DNA of 43,138 nucleotides from Lachnospiraceae bacterium. Its GTDB lineage: Bacteria; Bacillota; Clostridia; Lachnospirales; Lachnospiraceae. The position numbers and the translations under genes are program-made. Under the pieces are notes generated by a model. The model searched no databases, was not told the origin of the DNA, and saw nothing but the letters and a program-made list of their open reading frames with translations. Positions 8,366-16,845 of this stretch are shown here, piece after piece; the stretch's first letter is position 1, and every line of letters starts with the position of its first letter. The stretch covers positions 1 to 43,138 of the forward strand of contig JAEDFR010000011.1 in assembly GCA_016297945.1 (NCBI GenBank), read 5' to 3'.

Positions 8366-9881
8366 TTTGATTGTCACCTCCTGCGATAGTATTCATAATC
8401 ATTACCTGATTTAATTCGTCACCGGAAAGCTCTCCGACTGTACGACGATCACGCATAACGATTAATCTAGAACATGTACGAAGCATTTCGTCTGTCTCTG
8501 AAGAAATGAATGTAACACTCATACCTTCGGAAGCAAGCTTCAATACTAATTTTTGAATTTCAATCTTTGTACCTACGTCAATACCTCGGGTAGGTTCATC
8601 TAAGATTAAGTATTCAGGATGGGTTAACAGCCAACGACCCAAAATAACCTTCTGCTGATTACCACCTGATAAAGATTTAATCGGTGTATCCGGACTTGCT
8701 GTTTTTACCTCTAATAATTTAATGTATTCATCAGCAAATTTGTATGTCTGTGCTTTTGAAAAAGGTTTAAAGAAACCATTTAAAACCTGTGCTGCTAAAA
8801 TGATATTTTCACGAACCGATAAATCACCGATAATACCATCTACTTTCCTGTCTTCCGGAAGGTATGCGATACCCTGCTTCATTGCATCCAAAGGTTTTTT
8901 GATTTTGATTTCTTTTCCGTTTTTCTTAACTTTACCGTTAATGACACGATCTGCACCAAAGATTGCACGAACACACTCACTTCGACCGGAACCAAGAAGT
9001 CCTGTAAAACCATTTACTTCACCTTTTTTAATATAGAAGTCAAAAGGTTTAATTCCGGCATTGGACTGAAGTCCCTCTGCCTCAAAGAGATTTTCTCCTG
9101 CACCTTCACCTTCATAGACTTTACTGTCACTCTTTATGTCAGACATGTCATCCAGTTCTTTACCAAGCATCTTTGAAACTAACTGAACACGCGGAAGGTC
9201 TTTGATTTCATATTCACCAACTAATTTTCCATCTCTTAATACGGTAATTTTGTCACAAACTTCATAAACCTGATCCAGGAAGTGTGTAACGAAAATAATA
9301 CCAACGCCTTTGCTCTTTAAATCTCTCATAAGAACAAATAATTTTTCAACCTCGGTCTCATCCAAGGATGATGTAGGCTCATCTAAGATTAATACTTTAC
9401 AGTCCATATCAACGGCTCTTGCGATTGCTACCATCTGCTGAATTGCAATCGAACATGTTGATAACTGCTGTGTTGCTTTTGCCGGAATATCTAAAGACTG
9501 AAGGATCTTATCTGCATCCTCATTCATCTTTTTCCAATTTTGTGTTGCACCTTTGCCTCGTCCGATGTACATGTTTTCTGCAACGGAAAGATTAGGACAA
9601 AGTGTAATCTCCTGATACACGGTACTGATTCCAAGTCTCTGTGCATCCTGAGGAGAACGAATGATGGCTGCTTTGTCTAACCCTTTAAGGAAAATTTCTC
9701 CGCCGTCTTTTTCATAAACTCCGGTTAATACTTTAATCAAAGTTGATTTTCCTGCGCCGTTTTCTCCCATCAGAGCGTGAATTTCGCCTTCACATAATGT
9801 GAAATCCACACCCTCTAAGGCCAGTACTCCGGGAAAGCTTTTATAAATTCCTCTCATCTCTAAAACGGATTTTTCTTTCAC
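8349..9881 (-). CDS. ytfR: Sugar ABC transporter ATP-binding protein, YtfR type
   Basis: Duplicated ATPase (about 510 aa) with two ABC domains, as in RbsA/MglA/YtfR. Domain 1 has Walker A GENGAGKST and Walker B LILDEPTSSLDE, with an atypical signature (STCSIAIQQ). Domain 2 has a degenerate Walker A (GLLGSGRSE), a clean LSGGNQQK signature and LILDEPTRGIDVG. Such asymmetry is usual for the family. The most likely start is GTG 9881, since AAGGAG overlaps the more distal GTG at 9893. It is separated from the binding-protein gene by a strong hairpin with a U-run, so it may be made in smaller amounts than that protein. Confidence 0.92.
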   Translation of the reverse strand: MKEKSVLEMRGIYKSFPGVLALEGVDFTLCEGEIHALMGENGAGKSTLIKVLTGVYEKDGGEIFLKGLDKAAIIRSPQDAQRLGISTVYQEITLCPNLSVAENMYIGRGKGATQNWKKMNEDADKILQSLDIPAKATQQLSTCSIAIQQMVAIARAVDMDCKVLILDEPTSSLDETEVEKLFVLMRDLKSKGVGIIFVTHFLDQVYEVCDKITVLRDGKLVGEYEIKDLPRVQLVSKMLGKELDDMSDIKSDSKVYEGEGAGENLFEAEGLQSNAGIKPFDFYIKKGEVNGFTGLLGSGRSECVRAIFGADRVINGKVKKNGKEIKIKKPLDAMKQGIAYLPEDRKVDGIIGDLSVRENIILAAQVLNGFFKPFSKAQTYKFADEYIKLLEVKTASPDTPIKSLSGGNQQKVILGRWLLTHPEYLILDEPTRGIDVGTKIEIQKLVLKLASEGMSVTFISSETDEMLRTCSRLIVMRDRRTVGELSGDELNQVMIMNTIAGGDNQNEEKE

Positions 9882-9907
9882 CAGCGTATACACTCCTTAC
9901 TATTTTT

Positions 9908-9948
9908 ATAAAAAACGCGACGAGCGTAGGCTATTACGCGCGCCGCGT
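9908..9948 (-). terminator. Intercistronic terminator or attenuator after binding-protein gene
   Basis: On the minus strand a 14-bp GC-rich stem (9935-9948 pairing with 9915-9928; one mismatch and one G-U) encloses a 6-nt loop and is followed by six U and an AU-rich tail. It lies 24 nt after the binding-protein stop and before the ATPase. It has all the marks of an intrinsic terminator, yet the genes after it have no evident promoter of their own. Partial read-through would give far more binding protein than membrane subunits, as is common for ABC importers. Confidence 0.8.
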
Positions 9949-9972
9949 CATTGACAATTCAGATACTAAATA

Positions 9973-11052
9973 TTAGATACCGTATGTATCAACATCTTCC
10001 TGTGTGATTGTTGTAGCATCGAAACCTTTTTCATCCATGATGATTGTTTTTTCTGAAAGTGTTTCACCAGCTTCTAATTTTTTGATGATTTCATCGATGT
10101 AAGAAGCCTGGAAAGGATTACACTGACCATCATAGTTCCAGTTACCTGCAAGTAACTCTTCTAATGCCCATTTGTTGCAGTCATAACCCATAATGATTAC
10201 GTCTTTGCCAACACCGTGAGAGATGTTTGCTTTATCAAGAGCTGCTACAGCACCTTTTGCCATATCATCGTTTTCAGCGTAAATTACGTTGAATTTATCA
10301 CCACGGTCGATAACTGACTGAACGATCTGCTGAGCTGTTTCAGCGTTCCATGTAGCTGTCTGCTGTTCAACAATTGTCCAGCCATCAGCTTCTGCTGTAT
10401 CGATTAAAGCCTGTGAACGTCCGATCTGAGCTGCGGAACCCATAGCACCCTGAATGTGGATGATATTGTATTCGCTAAGTCCCTGACCTTTTAACCATTC
10501 AACTGCTGTTTCACCTTCTTTTGCCATATCTGATACGATAGAAGCTTCATATAAGCTGGGGTCTGCATCAATTGTACGGTCGAAAAGGATTACTTTTGTA
10601 CCGGCTGCCTGAGCATCTTTTAATACGGAATCCCAACCTGCTGTATCAGCTGCTGAAAGAAGTAAGTAGTCAACACCGTCCTGAATGAACTTCTGAGCTG
10701 ATGCAATCTGCTCGTCGTTCTTTAAGCTGTATGCGAAAGAAGCTTCATATCCGTTTTCAGCTGTGAACATTTCTTTCATACTCTTATCGTTAGCTGTACG
10801 ATAACCTGATTCATTCGGATCATTGTTGATGATACCAACTTTGATTGTGTCGCCTGAAGAAGCTGTGCTGGTAGCGTCTGCTGAAGAATCTGTGCTGGTA
10901 GCGTCTTCTGAAGAAGCTGTGCTGGTAGCGTCTTCTGAAGAAGCTGTGCTGGTAGCGTCTCCTGAAGAAGCAGCTTCATTGCCGCCACATCCAACTAATA
11001 ATCCGGCAACCATTGTTGAAGCAAGTACCAAACTTAATAATTTCTTTTTCAT
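9973..11052 (-). CDS. ytfQ: Sugar-binding lipoprotein of ABC importer, YtfQ type
   Basis: Extracellular substrate-binding protein (359 aa) of the periplasmic-binding-protein type 1 fold. It has a lipoprotein signal with lipobox ending at C22 (LLVGC), then a low-complexity linker at about 28-68 of tandem DATSTASSE-like repeats, then the binding domain. Recognisable parts are VGIINNDPNESGYR, DYLLLSAADTAGWDSVL, ILFDRTID, YAENDDMAKGA and a C-terminal CNPFQASYIDEII. The ATG at 11052 is preceded by GGGAGG. It is the promoter-proximal gene of the ara operon. It is homologous to the second lipoprotein at 14262-15293, which appears to be a sensor. Related proteins bind galactofuranose or arabinofuranose; the exact ligand is inferred. 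Confidence 0.92.
   Translation of the reverse strand: MKKKLLSLVLASTMVAGLLVGCGGNEAASSGDATSTASSEDATSTASSEDATSTDSSADATSTASSGDTIKVGIINNDPNESGYRTANDKSMKEMFTAENGYEASFAYSLKNDEQIASAQKFIQDGVDYLLLSAADTAGWDSVLKDAQAAGTKVILFDRTIDADPSLYEASIVSDMAKEGETAVEWLKGQGLSEYNIIHIQGAMGSAAQIGRSQALIDTAEADGWTIVEQQTATWNAETAQQIVQSVIDRGDKFNVIYAENDDMAKGAVAALDKANISHGVGKDVIIMGYDCNKWALEELLAGNWNYDGQCNPFQASYIDEIIKKLEAGETLSEKTIIMDEKGFDATTITQEDVDTYGI
10853..10975 (-). repeat. 27-nt tandem repeats coding lipoprotein linker
   Basis: About four copies of a 27-nt unit lie in the binding-protein gene and encode the DATSTASSE spacer between the lipidated cysteine and the sugar-binding domain. Units differ by single bases (for example TCT or GCT at one codon), so the array is recent. 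It could expand or shrink by slippage without breaking the frame. A longer spacer would hold the binding domain further from the membrane. Confidence 0.85.
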
Positions 11053-11447
11053 TGTTTTTCCTCCCTTTAGAAAAAAATTGTTTCGCTTCGAGATACAGGT
11101 ATCTCGTAGGTAGCCTTACAATACATTCGAACAACTTCTTTTTCAACTTCAAAATGCTTGTTTTATAATGGTTTGTAAGATATTTACAATACAAATTTTA
11201 CATGATATTATTATAAAATAATACAACTTTTCTTTATATGTCAATTTATTATGGTTTAATTAGGATATTTTTTGATTTTACTCAAAGTAAAGCGAGTTCT
11301 CTATGATTTTCAAATATGAAAATTGTTTAATTATATTAAAAATATCAGATATTTTACGCTCAATGTCGAAATTTTTACGACTGTTTTTTTGATCCTTTTA
11401 AAAAATATAATAAAAAAACTGTAAAATATTATTCTCAGGAGAAATTT
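11053..11447. promoter_or_regulatory. Divergent control region of ara operon and araR
   Basis: A 395-nt AT-rich stretch without a gene. For the minus strand it holds a TTGACA box at 11239-11244, with weak -10 candidates (TATTAT or TTATTT) 15-17 nt downstream. For the plus strand a TATAAT at 11406-11411 lies 37 nt before araR, with a poor -35. The araR start has AGGAG 6-7 nt upstream. A candidate operator is listed separately. No clear cre (catabolite) site was seen. Confidence 0.55.
11173..11189. promoter_or_regulatory. Candidate AraR operator palindrome
   Basis: A perfect inverted repeat, TTGTAA-GATAT-TTACAA, lies between the putative ara operon promoter and its first gene, in what would be the 5' untranslated leader. 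AraR of Bacillus binds palindromes built on TTTGTAC/GTACAAA, so the half-sites are similar but not identical. A related TTGTACAA occurs at 11457-11464, just inside araR. Binding here could block transcription of the uptake operon. This is inference from position and symmetry. Confidence 0.5.
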
Positions 11448-12527
11448 ATGGCAATTTTGTACAAGTCCATTGCAAGTGAATTAAAAATACAAATTGAAAA
11501 GAATATTGCATCCGGAATAGATCATCTTCCGACAGAGAAAGAGCTGTGCAAACAATATCACGCGAGCCGTCAGACAATAAGAACAGCTCTTTCATTGCTA
11601 CAACAGGAAGACCTGATTGAAAAAAGACAGGGATCGGGAATTTATATCACAGGCAAATTAAGTGATCCCGAAAAAAACAGAATCCATATTCTGATATCCA
11701 ATGATGAGGATTATATCTATCCGGATGTCCTCGAACGAATACATCTTGTTTTGAAAAAAAATGGTTTTTCTGATGAAGTATTTGTAACAGAAAACCGCGT
11801 CAGCAAGGAAACGGAATATCTTTTGTCTTTTCTTTCCGATCCTCCGCGCGGTCTGATTGTAGAAGGCTGCTGCAGTGCCAGACCCAATCCAAACAAATTT
11901 CTCTATGAACAACTTGAAAAAAAAGGAACCTTTGTAATTTTTTTGTTTAATTATTATCAAAACTTTGATTCCTTTACCTATATAAAAGATGACAATGCCT
12001 ATGGAAGTTCCCTGTTGGCGCGCCATTTATATGAAGAGGGACATAGAAAAATTGGCGGAATTTTTAAATCCGATGATTTACAGGGCCCTGAGCGATATCT
12101 GGGATTTGTAGAAACCATGAATCAGCTGGGGGTAAACATCCCGGACGAACAAATCGGCTGGTTTGACAGCGAAAATTTAAACAATTTACGAAAGTACAGG
12201 GATACTTCTTTTTTAAAAGAACTTTTGCAAAAGACTCTTTCTGACTGCACGGCAGTTATATGCTACAATGACGAAATCGCCTATTGGCTGATTAAAGAAT
12301 TAAACCAGGCAGGCTTTCATCTTCCTGAAGACATGGCTGTAACAGCTTTTGACAATACCTACTTAAGTAACCGAGGAATCTTATCTATTACAACACTATC
12401 TCATCAGATGCATGAAATGAGCACGCTTGTGGCAGAGGCAGCCATAAAAAAGGCCAAAGGTCTTCCCGTCGTTTCTCAGGAAATTCCCTTTAGCCTAAAC
12501 ATTAAACAAAGTACGATCAAACTTTAA
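11448..12527 (+). CDS. araR: Arabinose repressor, GntR/LacI hybrid (AraR type)
   Basis: Transcription factor of 359 aa with a GntR-type winged helix at about 1-70 (LPTEKELCKQYHASRQTIRTAL, then KRQGSGIYI) and a LacI/PBP1-type ligand domain at about 75-359 (IGGIFKSDDLQGPERYLGF, CYNDEIAYWLIKELNQAG, VTAFDNTYLS). This architecture defines AraR. It is divergent from the arabinose uptake operon, the usual position of its regulator. It probably represses the operon until L-arabinose binds. The last base pairs overlap the convergent response-regulator gene: both stop codons share TTAA at 12524-12527. Confidence 0.92.
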   Translation: MAILYKSIASELKIQIEKNIASGIDHLPTEKELCKQYHASRQTIRTALSLLQQEDLIEKRQGSGIYITGKLSDPEKNRIHILISNDEDYIYPDVLERIHLVLKKNGFSDEVFVTENRVSKETEYLLSFLSDPPRGLIVEGCCSARPNPNKFLYEQLEKKGTFVIFLFNYYQNFDSFTYIKDDNAYGSSLLARHLYEEGHRKIGGIFKSDDLQGPERYLGFVETMNQLGVNIPDEQIGWFDSENLNNLRKYRDTSFLKELLQKTLSDCTAVICYNDEIAYWLIKELNQAGFHLPEDMAVTAFDNTYLSNRGILSITTLSHQMHEMSTLVAEAAIKKAKGLPVVSQEIPFSLNIKQSTIKL

Positions 12528-14143
12528 CCGGTTTGCTTTTTTGCCCGATACTCTCTCGGACTCACACCCTGCGTCTTTTTAAATACAAAACTAAAATAAC
12601 GCGAATCCTTATATCCGACTTCTGTCGCAATACTTCCGGTTGATGCATTGGTTGTCTTTAACAATTTTTTGGCTTTCTCCATTCGCTTATTGGTAATGTA
12701 TTCAATCAATGTCTTTTGCATATTCTGACTGAATACAGAACTTAAATAATTGGGGCTGACACCTGCTTTGGCAGCCACTTCATTTAAAGAAATCGTCTCA
12801 TCGCAATAGTGCGAATCGATGTAATCCAACGCCTGCTTTAAAGCATGACCGCTCTGAATATTGCTTTCCTGATCCCGGATATCCAGTGCAGTGTTAAGCA
12901 TATCCGTAAAATAAGATGCCAGTTCTTCTTTATTAAGTGTTCCTTTGACATCATTTTCTTCCATCCGTTTTTTCGATTCCTGATGAACCGGTCCTAACGA
13001 ATCAATATAAGCCAACACCGTAAAACGGATATTGAGTGTCACATAATCACGGAACATACGTGAATCCAATGCATCCGTGATTTTTCCTAAATATCCTTCT
13101 ACAAAATCCGAAACCTCATTTTTACTTCCGCTGTGTAAAAAATCTTTGATAATCTCAGGATCCATCTGTGCAGAATCCACATTTTTTAAGTCGGTATCAT
13201 CCTGATTGGATATCTGATCCACCAGTGTCTCTTCCGAAAAAATATGCAAGTCCGGCACAAAATAACGGTAAGCAAAATAATGACTGACTTTCTGATAACA
13301 TTCCTTGAGCATACTAAGTCGTTCCACCGGATTTCCGATTGTCACATACCAGATAAACGGTTGATTCTCTGTTTCACACACCTGCTTAACCTGTCGGATC
13401 GCTTTCTGTGCAAACTCCTCCATCCGATCGGGCTCTGCTTTGATTAAGATTCCGTATTGATTGATGTTCCAGGTAAACAAAACATATTGTGGATAGCGCA
13501 AAAAGAAATGCAACAATTCCTCACGCCGATATAAATTTTTTTCCTGCTCCTCCCTGGTCAGCTGACTGAAACGATCCTGCAATGATATGAACATAAGATT
13601 GTACATAGAGGCTGTCAAATCAATTGACTGCTTCGCAGCCTCTTCATATATTTCCTGTACAGACATCTCCCCATGTAGCAGTTTTTCAAAAAAATGACGA
13701 CGCACAAACTGCTCATATTCTTTCATTTCCGTCTGATACCGCCGCTGATAATCATCATTTGTACTTTCCTGCTCAATTTTTTCTTTTAATTCCAAAAGAG
13801 TGTCCCGTAAAGTCAGCTTAGTAATGGGCTTTAACAAATACTGCTCCACACCAACATGAATAGCCTCGCGGGCATATTCGAAATCATCATAACCGCTGAT
13901 AATAATTATTTTAGTCTGTGGTAACTCTGTGTGCACAACGCGCGATAATGCCAATCCATCCATAAACGGCATTTTTATGTCGGTAATTAACACATCCGGC
14001 TTTACTTTTCGGATTAACGGTAACGCCATCTCTCCGTCACTTGCCTCTCCCACAAACGTATAACCATATTTTTCCCACGGAATATTATCCCTTAATCCTT
14101 CTCTGATAAAACTCTCATCTTCGACTAAAAAAACTTTTAACAT
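12524..14143 (-). CDS. YesN-type response regulator with AraC DNA-binding domain
   Basis: A 539-aa regulator. The receiver domain lies at about 1-120, with acidic residues near position 8-10 and the phospho-acceptor D55 in LITDIKMPFMDG. A long middle region (about 150-420) resembles those of other YesN proteins. The AraC/XylS double HTH at about 435-535 includes SLNEVAAKAGVSPNYLSSVF and GSIATEVGYKDSRYFSFVFKK. It is the last gene of the sensory operon and the natural partner of the YesM-type kinase. By analogy with clostridial LytS/YesN sugar systems it probably activates the nearby transporter operon. No terminator separates it from araR on the other strand. Confidence 0.9.
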   Translation of the reverse strand: MLKVFLVEDESFIREGLRDNIPWEKYGYTFVGEASDGEMALPLIRKVKPDVLITDIKMPFMDGLALSRVVHTELPQTKIIIISGYDDFEYAREAIHVGVEQYLLKPITKLTLRDTLLELKEKIEQESTNDDYQRRYQTEMKEYEQFVRRHFFEKLLHGEMSVQEIYEEAAKQSIDLTASMYNLMFISLQDRFSQLTREEQEKNLYRREELLHFFLRYPQYVLFTWNINQYGILIKAEPDRMEEFAQKAIRQVKQVCETENQPFIWYVTIGNPVERLSMLKECYQKVSHYFAYRYFVPDLHIFSEETLVDQISNQDDTDLKNVDSAQMDPEIIKDFLHSGSKNEVSDFVEGYLGKITDALDSRMFRDYVTLNIRFTVLAYIDSLGPVHQESKKRMEENDVKGTLNKEELASYFTDMLNTALDIRDQESNIQSGHALKQALDYIDSHYCDETISLNEVAAKAGVSPNYLSSVFSQNMQKTLIEYITNKRMEKAKKLLKTTNASTGSIATEVGYKDSRYFSFVFKKTQGVSPREYRAKKQTG

Positions 14144-14261
14144 GGTTCCCCCATTTTTTAAAATTCTGCTCTGTAACTATGAATACAAGCCGCTTTCTAC
14201 AACAAACAGCAAATCCTCTTCATTCTCTCTATCATCCATAAAACATACTGATACCCTGCAT

Positions 14262-15293
14262 TTAATAGGTTCTGTCATCGATAACCAGACCGACATTTTC
14301 CGGTGTAAAAACACGTTCAACGGTATAAAACATCTTCTCTTCCAATTTGCCCTTTTCCATATCCCGGATAATACGGTCGATATATTGCCCCTGTAAAGGA
14401 TTGCACTCAATATCAACATTGATTTCTCCGTCTTTCACTTTCTCAAGCGCTGCTTTTACTGCATCAAAGGAAATCATGATAACGTCTCCGTCCTTTCCCG
14501 TTGAAATCCCTGCTTCCTCCATTGCTTCCAACGCGCCAAATGTCATATCATCATTTTGAGAAACAACAACATCAATATCCTCATACTCCTCCAAAAAGTA
14601 CTGCATCACTTCATATCCCTTTGCAGTCGTAAAATCTGCATCTACCTGCTCTAAAATATGCCAGTTCTGATTTTTTTTGGCAACTGATTCAAATCCCCTC
14701 GTACGTCCAATAACGGATGTGGATCCTTCGGTTCCCTGTAAAACCACAATATTAATGTCTTCCTCCGTCATTTCCTTTTTTTCCAAATACTCTTCCAGCC
14801 AATATCCGGCATTTTTTCCTTCTTCCTCAAAATCAGAACCTATCCACGCCGTATATAAACTGTCATCCTCAATATCCACCATACGATCCATCAAAATAAC
14901 CGGAATTCCGGCATCCTTTGCCTCAGATAAAACCGTATCCCAACCGGTTTCGGTGATAGGCGAAAGAACAATATAATCCACATCCTGTGAAATAAAATTG
15001 CGAATTGCCTTGATTTGATTTTCCTGTTTTTGTCTGGCATTATCAAAAATCAGATAATATCCGTTTTCTGTGGTAAGCGTCTCCTGAATCGATGCCGTAT
15101 GAGCCGTTCTCCAAATGGATTCGCTTCCAACCTGAGAAACACCGACAACGATTAGCCCCTCTTCGGGATTTTGCTCAGATTCTTCTTCCTGTACCATATC
15201 TTCTACTAAAAACTGATTTGTGCATGCTGTCATAAAACTGGTCGGAATAACCAAAAAAAGAACTGCAATCCATTTTTTCAGTTGTTCTTTCAA
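14262..15293 (-). CDS. Sugar-binding lipoprotein, probable co-sensor of the kinase
   Basis: A second PBP1-type sugar-binding lipoprotein (343 aa). The start is TTG 15293, because AAAGGAGGT stands 7 nt before it and the peptide then begins with a proper signal sequence and lipobox (FMTAC, C24). It is clearly a paralogue of the transporter binding protein. Both share WD(S/T)VL, (D/N)DDM, the CNP(F/L)Q segment and a C-terminal YID(E/R)II. Here it lies between a histidine kinase and its response regulator, with no permease of its own. That is the arrangement of XylFII in XylFII-LytS-YesN, where the binding protein passes the sugar signal to the kinase ectodomain. Confidence 0.88.
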   Translation of the reverse strand: MKEQLKKWIAVLFLVIPTSFMTACTNQFLVEDMVQEEESEQNPEEGLIVVGVSQVGSESIWRTAHTASIQETLTTENGYYLIFDNARQKQENQIKAIRNFISQDVDYIVLSPITETGWDTVLSEAKDAGIPVILMDRMVDIEDDSLYTAWIGSDFEEEGKNAGYWLEEYLEKKEMTEEDINIVVLQGTEGSTSVIGRTRGFESVAKKNQNWHILEQVDADFTTAKGYEVMQYFLEEYEDIDVVVSQNDDMTFGALEAMEEAGISTGKDGDVIMISFDAVKAALEKVKDGEINVDIECNPLQGQYIDRIIRDMEKGKLEEKMFYTVERVFTPENVGLVIDDRTY

Positions 15294-15346
15294 AGATAAT
15301 ACCTCCTTTATCCGATACCTAAACAGACAATCATCCGGCAATACGG

Positions 15347-16822
15347 TTATAAAACAGCCGGAATTGTTATTTCCACAATCGTACCTCCATCTTGTACTGA
15401 TTGAATTTTCATACCATATTCAGGGCCATAATACATACGAATACGCTCATTGACATTGGCAAGACCAAATCCCTTTTCTGTTTCCTGACAGGGTTTTTCA
15501 ATGTTTTCCTGCACCTTTGCCAGCTCTTCCTTACTCATTCCAACCCCATTATCGCGAACGGTCAGGCGAATCAAATCACCGGCTTTTTCTCCGTGGATAT
15601 GAATATAACCCTTTGCCCTTTTGTATTTAATTCCATGATAAAGAGCATTTTCAACAATAGGTTGAAGCGTAAGTTTTAAAATCTTGTAATCATATAAAAC
15701 CTTGTCAATCTGAATATCATACTCCAGGATATCGTGATATCTTACTTCCTGAATCTGAAGATAGCTTGCAATATGCTGTTCTTCTTCTTTGATGGAAATC
15801 ATTTCTTTTCCCTTACTTAATACAATACGGAAAAAAGCGGACAGTGTCACAACCATTTCCGTTGCCTTTTCCGTTTCATCCGCTTCAATCAACCACACAA
15901 TCGTGTCCAGTGTATTGTATAAAAAATGGGGATTAATCTGTTCCTGCAAAAGACGCAAATCAGCCTTGCGCATCTTTCGTTCGTCTTCTTTTGCCCTCTC
16001 TAACAGTGCTTCCATATTGGCTGCCATATCGTTGAACGACTGTGCCAAAGCAGCAAATTCATCTCCGGATGTCACGGACGCACGTACTTCAAAGTCTCCT
16101 TTTGCAACCGCTTCCGTTGCCTCATTTAATTCCTTTACCGGCCGCAAAATGTCGGTTGTAATTACAAAGGTAAAAATACAAATACCAATGAATAAAACAA
16201 CAAATAAAAGACTGCAGATAATCAGAAATTCATTGATTTCCTCATTTAATTTTTGATTGGTAAAATCAATACTTTTTGTCTGATAATAAATGTAGTATTG
16301 GATATCCTCCTGAATCAATTCCGTCAGAATATAAATATTGTTGTCCAGCTCCTCCAGATTTTCATGGTACTGACCCATTGTTTTGGAATTGGATTCAATC
16401 ATCCGTATCTGTTTTTCCAGATTGTCCGCGTTTTGCAGCAACCGCTCCAACCAGATCTGACTTTCCTGCGATTGTGTTTCCCTTTGTAAAGCAGAAAAAT
16501 CCTGACGCAAATTATCAATTAATTCGAAAGGGTCTTCCCATACAAGATCTTCTTTGGCAATATCTGAATTGGTATAGCCAACTACCATTTTATACATACT
16601 TTCATCCATTTTTTCTTTAAAAGTAATATTGTAGTTATTGGCAATGGCCATTTCATCAACAATTTTTCCATAAACAGTACTGTAATTGTGTATGGATACC
16701 AGCAGATAAATCGCTAACCCCAGACACGGCAGAGCCACAACAAACAACAGCATCAGGATTTTGTTCCGAATGGAAAATCGAATCCCCTTTTGTATTTCTT
16801 TGAGTTTTTCTTTGACCTTCAT
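15347..16822 (-). CDS. YesM-type sensor histidine kinase
   Basis: Membrane-bound kinase of 491 aa. TM1 is at about 21-43, an extracellular helical ectodomain at about 45-198, TM2 at about 199-223, HAMP at about 224-275. A His_kinase domain has the phospho-acceptor H299 in QINPHFLYNTLD. The HATPase domain has the N-box ENALYHG (N392), DNGVGM at about 424-429 and KGFGLANV. The ATG at 16822 is 23 nt after the GGDEF gene. It is cotranscribed with a sugar-binding lipoprotein and a YesN regulator. The ectodomain is long enough (about 150 residues) to contact a binding protein. Confidence 0.92.
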   Translation of the reverse strand: MKVKEKLKEIQKGIRFSIRNKILMLLFVVALPCLGLAIYLLVSIHNYSTVYGKIVDEMAIANNYNITFKEKMDESMYKMVVGYTNSDIAKEDLVWEDPFELIDNLRQDFSALQRETQSQESQIWLERLLQNADNLEKQIRMIESNSKTMGQYHENLEELDNNIYILTELIQEDIQYYIYYQTKSIDFTNQKLNEEINEFLIICSLLFVVLFIGICIFTFVITTDILRPVKELNEATEAVAKGDFEVRASVTSGDEFAALAQSFNDMAANMEALLERAKEDERKMRKADLRLLQEQINPHFLYNTLDTIVWLIEADETEKATEMVVTLSAFFRIVLSKGKEMISIKEEEQHIASYLQIQEVRYHDILEYDIQIDKVLYDYKILKLTLQPIVENALYHGIKYKRAKGYIHIHGEKAGDLIRLTVRDNGVGMSKEELAKVQENIEKPCQETEKGFGLANVNERIRMYYGPEYGMKIQSVQDGGTIVEITIPAVL

Positions 16823-16845
16823 AACCGGATATATTTCCCTTTTAT

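Noticed and set aside
10776..11113. Repetitive open frames on both strands over the lipoprotein start (LLQKTLPAQ and VLVASSEEA repeats)
   Set aside because: They are other-frame readings of the 27-nt linker repeat of the sugar-binding lipoprotein; no start signals.
11265..11300. Catabolite-responsive cre site in the ara control region
   Set aside because: The nearest match (AGTAAAGCGAGTTCT) lacks the TG...CA ends of the consensus.
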